From an uncultured Clostridia bacterium (GTDB lineage Bacteria; Bacillota; Clostridia; Oscillospirales; Ruminococcaceae), in contig CAMDZU010000069.1 of NCBI GenBank assembly GCA_945910715.1, positions 1-7,052 of the forward strand: DNA of 7,052 nt, in the 5' to 3' direction. The position numbers and the translations under genes are program-made. The notes beneath the pieces were generated by a model that did not search any database, was not told where the DNA came from, and worked only from the letters and a program-made list of their open reading frames with translations. This document shows, in pieces, positions 1 to 3,683 of the stretch. The first letter of the stretch is position 1. The number at the start of each line of letters is the position of its first letter.

Positions 1-640
1 TGCCGATTGGGTAAACAATCAGATACAGGCTGAGCAGATGATTTTTCAGCTTGTTTTTGCGGAGAAGCTGCCATAAAACAAGGAACAGCGCAAGGTTGAA
101 GGCTGCCTCCAAAAGCTGCACAGGGAAGCGGTTTACGCCGTTTGCCTGCTCAATGAGGGCGTGTTCAAAGGTAAAGCCGAACTCACTTTCAATGCCATAG
201 CAGCAGCCGCCTAAAAAGCAGCCTATTCTGCCGAAAAAGTGGAAAAGGGGAATTGCCGCCGCAGCTATGTCGGTATAATCCGCAAAATTATCAAGGTGGG
301 TTGCCTTTGCGTAAACTGCGCCTGCAATAATTCCGCCGATAAGTCCGCCGTAAAAGACCTGACCGCCGAAAATCAGGCTGAACACATACATAAATTGGCT
401 GAAATCCTGTATCTTTGCGAAAAGTGGGAATAATCCTGTATTGGTAAGCCCGTAAACAAGATGTCCCCCGAGGAATATGCCGATAGTGCTGAACAAAAGC
501 AGAATGGTTATTTTTACTTCGTTCAGTCCTCTTTTTTTGGCGGTAAGGTAGCAGAAAGCGCCTGCCGACAGCGCCCCTATAAGCGCCATCAGCGTGTAGT
601 AGCCTATTTCCCTGCCGAATAAATCAAAGCTGCCTAACAT
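1..640 (-). CDS. Lgt-family (prolipoprotein diacylglyceryl transferase-like) membrane protein, copy 1, 3' end outside window
   Basis: Lgt-family enzymes move a diacylglyceryl group from phosphatidylglycerol to the lipobox cysteine of prelipoproteins in the membrane. Reading the minus strand from the ATG at 640 gives 213 open codons and then the window edge, so the C-terminus is missing. It aligns without gaps to the complete copy at 1242-2051 (about 33 differences in 213 residues, counted by hand). Shared features are several hydrophobic segments, FYGGLIGG (residues 96-103) and GRIGCFLGGCCYG (137-149), which sits where Lgt has GRIGNFxNGExxG. An SD (AAAGGAG, 5 nt spacer) precedes the start. 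It lies 65 nt downstream of a DUF4190-like gene with a terminator-like hairpin between, so expression probably depends on read-through. The family is clear. Whether it does the classical reaction is uncertain, because several Lgt active-site residues are replaced. Confidence 0.85.
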   Translation of the reverse strand, partial: MLGSFDLFGREIGYYTLMALIGALSAGAFCYLTAKKRGLNEVKITILLLFSTIGIFLGGHLVYGLTNTGLFPLFAKIQDFSQFMYVFSLIFGGQVFYGGLIGGIIAGAVYAKATHLDNFADYTDIAAAAIPLFHFFGRIGCFLGGCCYGIESEFGFTFEHALIEQANGVNRFPVQLLEAAFNLALFLVLWQLLRKNKLKNHLLSLYLIVYPIG

Positions 641-660
641 TATTTCTCCTTTTAAAAACA

Positions 661-683
661 AAGACACCTTTTAAAGGTGTCCT
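661..683 (-). terminator. Intercistronic hairpin/terminator between DUF4190-like copy 1 and Lgt-family copy 1
   Basis: GACACCTT (663-670) pairs perfectly with AAGGTGTC (674-681). Read on the minus strand, the stem is followed by a T-rich run (TTTGTTTTT), the shape of a Rho-independent terminator. It lies after the stop of the small gene and just before the SD of the Lgt-family gene, so it may act as a partial terminator that lowers Lgt expression. The same stem core recurs in the second unit at 2073-2100. Confidence 0.75.
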
Positions 684-705
684 TGAATATTGACTATGTA
701 ACCGA

Positions 706-1068
706 TCAGCTGATGCTGTTTATGTAATCTGCAATCTCGTAAGCAGCGCTTTCAAGGGACTGCTGGTAGTTGGGGCTGAGGCAGCCTAAAGGACCTACCG
801 CAGCGCATACGCAAGCTGAGCAAGCAACGCCTGTGATACCGAATACAACGCCTACGATACCGCATACAAGACCTGCAATTGCAAGACCGCTTGCCTTGCC
901 GCTTGCTGCCTTGGACTTCTTCATACCGATTGCGCCTGTTACAATACCTGCAATTGCGCATAAGAAGAGAATCCAGGTGATAAGCGGAACCTGATAAATG
1001 AATGTGCCTATTACGCCTAAGATACCGCAGATAAGCGCAACTACTGAAATGCTGTTGTTGGATGACAT
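706..1068 (-). CDS. DUF4190-like small cysteine-rich membrane protein, copy 1
   Basis: A 120-residue protein of unknown function. It has three hydrophobic stretches (about 7-23, 28-48 and 61-82) with glycine-rich repeats such as LICGILGVIG and GLAIAGLVCGIVG, the signature of DUF4190-type proteins. A basic loop (KKSKAASGK) lies between the second and third. After the last segment come C83-x2-C86-x-C88-x7-C96 and a short polar tail. An upstream in-frame ATG at 1083 would add five residues, but the SD GGAGG lies inside those codons, 7 nt before the ATG at 1068. The paralogue at 2122-2466 also starts at the matching place, so 1068 is chosen. The gene is first in a two-gene unit, with its own promoter at 1101-1129. 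No lipobox or catalytic motif is visible. Confidence 0.85.
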   Translation of the reverse strand: MSSNNSISVVALICGILGVIGTFIYQVPLITWILFLCAIAGIVTGAIGMKKSKAASGKASGLAIAGLVCGIVGVVFGITGVACSACVCAAVGPLGCLSPNYQQSLESAAYEIADYINSIS

Positions 1069-1100
1069 ATAATTTCCTCCCATTTTATTGATTTAAAACA

Positions 1101-1129
1101 ATAGTAACATTAAATTATTAAAATGTCAA
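1101..1129 (-). promoter_or_regulatory. Extended -10 sigma-A-type promoter for DUF4190-like copy 1
   Basis: Minus strand: TTGACA (1129-1124), 17-nt spacer, TACTAT (1106-1101), with TG one base upstream of the -10 (TGTTACTAT). The predicted transcript starts near 1094, about 26 nt before the ATG. The same arrangement lies before copy 2. The rest of the 158-nt gap back to the Lgt-family stop at 1242 is AT-rich and has no convincing terminator. Confidence 0.75.
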
Positions 1130-1241
1130 TCGATTTATTCCAAATTTGTGATTGTTTACAAGAAATTTACTGTTCCTTTAAATTGTATAGCCTTTTGTAA
1201 TATGGATAAATTGGCAATTTAGAGGCTGTCGGGAAGCCGTT

Positions 1242-2051
1242 TTATTCCGCTTCACGGGCTTCGGTTTCCGGCTTGTTTTTCTTGAAGAACTTTCTGTAAA
1301 GCTCATAAGCCACAGTACCGATAATCAGCAGAATACTGATAATCTGCGAGGTTGAAAGCCCGAAAAGGAAGCCTCTGTATTCGTCCCCACGGAGAAACTC
1401 AAAGCAGAATCTGCCGATTGGGTAAACAATCAGATACAGGCTGAGCAGATGATTTTTCAGCTTGTTCTTGCGGAGAAGCTGCCATAAAACAAGGAACAGC
1501 GCAAGGTTGAAGCCTGCCTCCAAAAGCTGCACAGGAAAGCGTTTTACGCCGTTTGCCTGCTCAATAAGGGCGTGCTCAAAGGTAAAGCCGAATTCGCTCT
1601 CGATTCCGTAGCAGCAGCCGCCAAGAAAGCAGCCTATCCTGCCGAAGCAATGGAAAAGGGGAATTGCTGCCGCAGCTATGTCGGTATAATCAGCAAAATT
1701 ATTAAGGCGAGTGGCTTTTGCGTAAACTGAGCCTGCAATGATACCGCCGATAAGTCCGCCGTAAAATACCTGACCGCCGAAAATCGTGGTGAAGACGTAT
1801 AAAAACTGAGAGAAATCCTTCACGTTAAGGAAAGCCCCAAAAATGCCGATATTGGTAATTCCGAACAGAATATGACCGCCGAGAAAAATTCCAATGGCAC
1901 TGAACAAGAGCAAAAAGACCATTTTAACTTCGTTTAAACCACGCTTTTTTGCTGTGATAAAGCAGAATACTCCTGCCGTCAGCGCACCTATAAGCGCCAT
2001 AAGCGGGTAATAGCCTATTTCCTTGCCAAAAAAATTAAAGCTGCCTAACAT
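1242..2051 (-). CDS. Lgt-family (prolipoprotein diacylglyceryl transferase-like) membrane protein, copy 2, complete
   Basis: A complete 269-residue membrane protein, close to the usual Lgt length. Hydrophobic segments lie near residues 17-33, 45-65, 84-110, 125-140, 180-193, 203-213 and 230-250. Family marks are FYGGLIGG (96-103), GRIGCFLGGCCYG (137-149) and GRFCFEFLRGDE (213-224), matching the three conserved Lgt blocks. The two conserved arginines of the GR motifs (R138, R214) are present. The HGG histidine is Tyr97, and the Asn and Glu of GRIGNFxNGE are Cys141 and Cys146. The C-terminus is charged (KKNKPETEAREAE). The start has an SD (AAGGA, 5 nt spacer). It lies 70 nt after the DUF4190-like gene of its own unit, with a terminator-like hairpin between. 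It could be a genuine Lgt or a paralogue with another acyl-transfer or membrane role; the family is firm, the reaction is not. Confidence 0.88.
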   Translation of the reverse strand: MLGSFNFFGKEIGYYPLMALIGALTAGVFCFITAKKRGLNEVKMVFLLLFSAIGIFLGGHILFGITNIGIFGAFLNVKDFSQFLYVFTTIFGGQVFYGGLIGGIIAGSVYAKATRLNNFADYTDIAAAAIPLFHCFGRIGCFLGGCCYGIESEFGFTFEHALIEQANGVKRFPVQLLEAGFNLALFLVLWQLLRKNKLKNHLLSLYLIVYPIGRFCFEFLRGDEYRGFLFGLSTSQIISILLIIGTVAYELYRKFFKKNKPETEAREAE

Positions 2052-2072
2052 TTTGTTCCTTTCGGTAAAAAT

Positions 2073-2100
2073 AAAGACACCTATAACAACAGGTGTCTTT
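2073..2100 (-). terminator. Intercistronic hairpin/terminator between DUF4190-like copy 2 and Lgt-family copy 2
   Basis: AAAGACACCT (2073-2082) and AGGTGTCTTT (2091-2100) form a perfect 10-bp stem with an 8-nt loop. On the minus strand it is followed by a T-rich run (ATTTTT). The stem core GACACC/GGTGTC equals that of the hairpin at 661-683, but the loops differ. The SD of the Lgt-family gene follows directly, so complete termination here would leave that gene without a visible promoter. Confidence 0.8.
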
Positions 2101-2121
2101 ATGTACGGTTTTGTCTTTTAC

Positions 2122-2466
2122 TTAATACTGGCTTGCTAAATCTGCAAGTCCGTTTACAAGTGCTGTGTAGTCGGGGTTGAGGCAACCTAAAGGTCCTGCT
2201 ACCGCACATACGCAGGAAGCGCAGAGAACACCAGTAGTACCGAAAACTACACCTACAATACCGCAAACAAGACCTGCAATTGCAAGACCGTCAGCCTTGC
2301 CTGTTGCTGCTTTAGACTTGCTCATGCCGATACCGCCAAGAACGATACCTGCAATTGCGCAAAGGAACAGAATCCAGGTCATAAGTGGGAAATTGCAGGT
2401 GAAAGCACCGATTACACCTAAAATTCCACATACAAGTGCAATTACCGAAATATTTTTTGCTGTCAT
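2122..2466 (-). CDS. DUF4190-like small cysteine-rich membrane protein, copy 2
   Basis: A 114-residue paralogue of the protein at 706-1068, of unknown function. Hydrophobic segments lie at about 6-24, 27-47 and 60-81, with the repeated motifs LVCGILGVIG and GLAIAGLVCGIVG and a basic loop (SKSKAATGK) between the second and third. The cysteine pattern C82-x2-C85-x-C87-x7-C95 followed by LNPDY is kept between copies, whereas the tails after it have diverged. An SD (GGAGG) lies 9 nt before the ATG. The gene is driven by the promoter at 2502-2530 and is followed by the hairpin at 2073-2100 and the Lgt-family gene. The joint duplication of the pair suggests that they work together, but the sequence does not say how. 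Confidence 0.87.
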   Translation of the reverse strand: MTAKNISVIALVCGILGVIGAFTCNFPLMTWILFLCAIAGIVLGGIGMSKSKAATGKADGLAIAGLVCGIVGVVFGTTGVLCASCVCAVAGPLGCLNPDYTALVNGLADLASQY

Positions 2467-2501
2467 GGTTTTTACCCTCCAAATTTCATATTATATAGTA
2501 T

Positions 2502-2530
2502 ATTCTAACACTATTGAATTTTATTGTCAA
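2502..2530 (-). promoter_or_regulatory. Extended -10 sigma-A-type promoter for DUF4190-like copy 2
   Basis: Minus strand: TTGACA (2530-2525), 17-nt spacer, TAGAAT (2507-2502), with TG one base upstream (TGTTAGAAT). The predicted start is near 2495, giving a leader of about 29 nt. The -35, spacer length and extended -10 equal those of the downstream unit. Confidence 0.8.
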
Positions 2531-2578
2531 TAGTTAAGGCAAATTTCGTTAATTTATACAAAATGTTACAGTGCATTT

Positions 2579-3106
2579 TCAGGAGCATTGCTTTTTTGTT
2601 TTGTCAACAAATCTCCAGGGGATTTTCGCCCAGTATTCCCCGGCATAGTCAACGCCTACACGGGGCTTTGTGACAATTTCTGAGGGAATATAACCGTCCT
2701 CCTCCAGCCATATCCTGTCCGAGGTGAGAAAGCTTTCCCTGTTGAGGGAGCGGTCAATCCCCAGCGCCTTTGTCAGCCTTGCGGGTCCCTCAAAGCCTTC
2801 GCAGCAGCGTATGAGCACTCCCTCGGGGAAATCCTTTTCCCCGAAAATAACGTTCACAAGGTTGTGCATACCGTAAACTATATAAACGTAGCAAAGACCG
2901 CCCTTTTCGTAAAGCACCGAGTTTCGGGGAGTTTTGCCCCTGCTCGCGTGGCAGGCAAGGTCGTCGGTTCCCATATAACATTCCGTTTCGGTAATGCGCA
3001 GCTTTTTCACTTCGCCGTTTATATTTGTGCAGAGCAGCTTGCCAAGCAGCTTTGGCGCTCCCTCAATTGCGTGAATTTCAAAAAAATCTTCCTGTCGAAT
3101 TTCCAT
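2579..3106 (-). CDS. 3-methyladenine DNA glycosylase, AAG/MPG family
   Basis: This base-excision repair enzyme flips out alkylated purines (3-methyladenine, hypoxanthine) and cuts the N-glycosidic bond in the cytoplasm. The 175 residues match the compact bacterial AAG fold. ITETECYMG (38-46) holds the general base Glu42, equal to human AAG Glu125, and Tyr44, equal to Tyr127. His53 equals His136 in the DDLACHASRGKTPRN block. YVYIVYGMHNLVN (73-85) carries the intercalating Tyr75 (human Tyr159) and Asn85 (Asn169). GVLIR (96-100) gives the conserved arginine, and GPARLTKALGI follows. All key residues seem intact. An AAAGG lies about 12 nt before the ATG, a rather long spacing. The gene has its own promoter at 3151-3179, is divergent from the small gene at 3194, and ends 48 nt before the next -35 box without a clear terminator. 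Confidence 0.93.
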   Translation of the reverse strand: MEIRQEDFFEIHAIEGAPKLLGKLLCTNINGEVKKLRITETECYMGTDDLACHASRGKTPRNSVLYEKGGLCYVYIVYGMHNLVNVIFGEKDFPEGVLIRCCEGFEGPARLTKALGIDRSLNRESFLTSDRIWLEEDGYIPSEIVTKPRVGVDYAGEYWAKIPWRFVDKTKKQCS

Positions 3107-3133
3107 GTTTATATGCGACCTTTCGGCAAAAAA

Positions 3134-3139
3134 TATAAT
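3134..3139 (+). promoter_or_regulatory. Possible -10 element for the small plus-strand gene
   Basis: A perfect TATAAT lies 55 nt before the GTG at 3194. No good -35 is present at 16-18 nt upstream, so this is a half-supported promoter that may need an activator. Confidence 0.4.
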
Positions 3140-3161
3140 GTGATAAGTTTATTCTATCACA
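3139..3161. promoter_or_regulatory. Inverted repeat, candidate operator shared by two divergent genes
   Basis: TGTGATA (3139-3145) and TATCACA (3155-3161) are perfect inverted 7-mers separated by 9 nt. The repeat covers the -10 of the glycosylase promoter and lies just after a perfect TATAAT on the plus strand. One bound dimer could therefore block both directions. The repressor is unknown. Confidence 0.45.
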
Positions 3162-3179
3162 ATAAGCGTTTTAAATCAA
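3151..3179 (-). promoter_or_regulatory. Extended -10 promoter for the 3-methyladenine DNA glycosylase
   Basis: Minus strand: TTGATT (3179-3174), 17-nt spacer, TAGAAT (3156-3151), with TG one base upstream (TGATAGAAT). The predicted start is near 3144, giving a leader of about 38 nt. The -10 lies within the inverted repeat at 3139-3161. Confidence 0.7.
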
Positions 3180-3193
3180 GAAAGGAAAACGAT

Positions 3194-3358
3194 GTGGACA
3201 AGAATATTGAATTTTCTCGGAAGAATGAAGAGAAGGTTATGGAAAAGCCGCTGAAAATAATATCCTTTGAGGCGGCAAAATCAGACCCCAACGGCTCATA
3301 TACGGGAAAACCCATAAATCCCTATGAAAAGCCTGTTCAGGACGTTGATGACCTGTAA
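3194..3358 (+). CDS. Small hypothetical protein, 54 residues, GTG start
   Basis: Function not recognised. The protein is hydrophilic, with no membrane segment, signal peptide or cysteine. It has a charged N-terminal part (DKNIEFSRKNEEK) and a proline- and acid-rich C-terminal part (GSYTGKPINPYEKPVQDVDDL is the tail in two pieces: GSYTGKPINPYEKP, then VQDVDDL). The GTG at 3194 is chosen because AAAGGA lies 7 nt upstream. The internal ATG at 3239 (residue 16) has AGAAGG only 2 nt before it, too close to work well. An ATG at 3192 in another frame gives only 20 codons. The gene is divergent from the glycosylase, may share its operator, and ends 4 nt before a strong terminator stem, which supports a genuine monocistronic gene. 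The frame stays open upstream to 2864, but that part is antisense to the glycosylase. Confidence 0.65.
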   Translation: MDKNIEFSRKNEEKVMEKPLKIISFEAAKSDPNGSYTGKPINPYEKPVQDVDDL

Positions 3359-3362
3359 TGCA

Positions 3363-3400
3363 ACAAAAACAGCTATTACCTCGGTAGTAGCTGTTTTTGT
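3363..3400 (+). terminator. Strong, probably bidirectional Rho-independent terminator
   Basis: ACAAAAACAGCTA (3363-3375) pairs perfectly with TAGCTGTTTTTGT (3388-3400), and the inner bases can pair further (TTACC with GGTAG). The A run on one side and the T run on the other make it usable from both strands. It follows the stop of the small gene at 3358. Confidence 0.9.
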
Positions 3401-3463
3401 CGGAAATGAAGTATAAGAAAATGAAAAATAGAAATAAACGATTTTGCCGACTGAGTCGGGCCG

Positions 3464-3565
3464 GATACCAATAGCCAATAAAACTGTAGGCAAAAAATCT
3501 TCGCATAATCCATATATGCAAGCTTATGCCCGATTTTTTGTACAGTTTTTATCGGTTATCAGTAT
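3464..3565. repeat. Long imperfect inverted repeat (about 45-nt arms, 15-nt loop)
   Basis: The left arm 3464-3508 and right arm 3524-3565 pair through GCATAA/TTATGC, AAAAAATC/GATTTTTT and AAAACTGTA/TACAGTTTT. They continue outward through about 15 further positions with mostly transition differences. The loop at 3509-3523 contains CATATATG. This could be an over-long terminator, a small structured RNA, or a MITE-like remnant. No coding potential is seen in it. Confidence 0.65.
3492..3539 (-). terminator. Terminator-like core, probable end of the sigma/anti-sigma operon
   Basis: GCATAA (3503-3508) pairs with TTATGC (3524-3529), flanked by AAAAAATC (3492-3499) and GATTTTTT (3532-3539). On the minus strand the stem is followed by GAAGATTTTTT. 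It is the first T-tract hairpin downstream of the stop at 3684, and it could work in both directions. It sits inside the longer inverted repeat. Confidence 0.5.
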
Positions 3566-3683
3566 GAAATATCGGGGGAGATATTTCAGTCAGAGGTAAT
3601 CAAAATGAAGATAAGATCTATATAAATGAGTGGAATTCGGGAGGACGGCTGCCGCTATGGACAGCCGCAATGAAGATTAGAAG

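Larger units (their letters stand above)
1..1129 (-). repeat. Tandem duplication, downstream unit (promoter, DUF4190-like, hairpin, Lgt-family)
   Basis: This unit matches 1412-2530 in gene order, promoter layout, hairpin and coding sequence. The offset is 1411 bp at the Lgt starts (640 and 2051), 1398 bp at the small-gene starts (1068 and 2466) and 1401 bp at the -35 boxes. The two units lie head to tail, so this is an old tandem gene duplication. No mobile-element ends are seen. The copy continues past the left edge. Confidence 0.9.
1412..2530 (-). repeat. Tandem duplication, upstream unit (promoter, DUF4190-like, hairpin, Lgt-family)
   Basis: This is the complete partner of the repeat at 1-1129. 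Similarity is uneven. The first 120 bases of the window differ from 1412-1531 at only two positions, while the next 120 differ at about 16. The last 170 bases of the Lgt gene here (1242-1411) have no counterpart inside the window. Confidence 0.9.
3401..3683. other. Non-coding convergent intergenic region
   Basis: No credible gene is seen between the terminator at 3363-3400 and the stop at 3684. Besides the long inverted repeat there are smaller hairpins: CCGAC/GTCGG (near 3447-3460), a perfect 9-bp stem TGAAATATC/GATATTTCA (3565-3573 and 3580-3588, loop GGGGGA), and CGGCTG/CAGCCG (3646-3651 and 3662-3667). The last two have no T tract, so they are poor terminators. Confidence 0.6.

Noticed and set aside
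239..433. Plus-strand frame of 64 codons
   Set aside because: Lies wholly antisense to the Lgt-family gene, which is open over its full length.
770..994. Plus-strand frame of 74 codons, with a similar one at 2177-2533
   Set aside because: Both are antisense to the DUF4190-like genes and resemble each other only because those genes are duplicated. Neither has an SD or family match.
1214..1229. Terminator after Lgt-family copy 2
   Set aside because: GGCT/AGCC gives only a 4-bp stem and no T tract follows on the minus strand.
3139..3161. CRP/FNR-type site
   Set aside because: The half-sites include TGTGA and TCACA, but they are 13 nt apart instead of the usual 6.
2864..3193. Upstream extension of the small plus-strand gene
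   Set aside because: This part is antisense to the glycosylase and would cross its promoter. The GTG at 3194 has a good SD.
3237..3521. Minus-strand frames of 94 and 65 codons across 3237-3521
   Set aside because: They run through the strong terminator and antisense to the small gene. No SD or recognisable protein was seen.
3605..3677. Tiny plus-strand frames of 6, 15 and 7 codons at 3605, 3627 and 3657
   Set aside because: Only the last has an SD-like GGAGG, at a long spacing. No gene follows for which they could be leader peptides.
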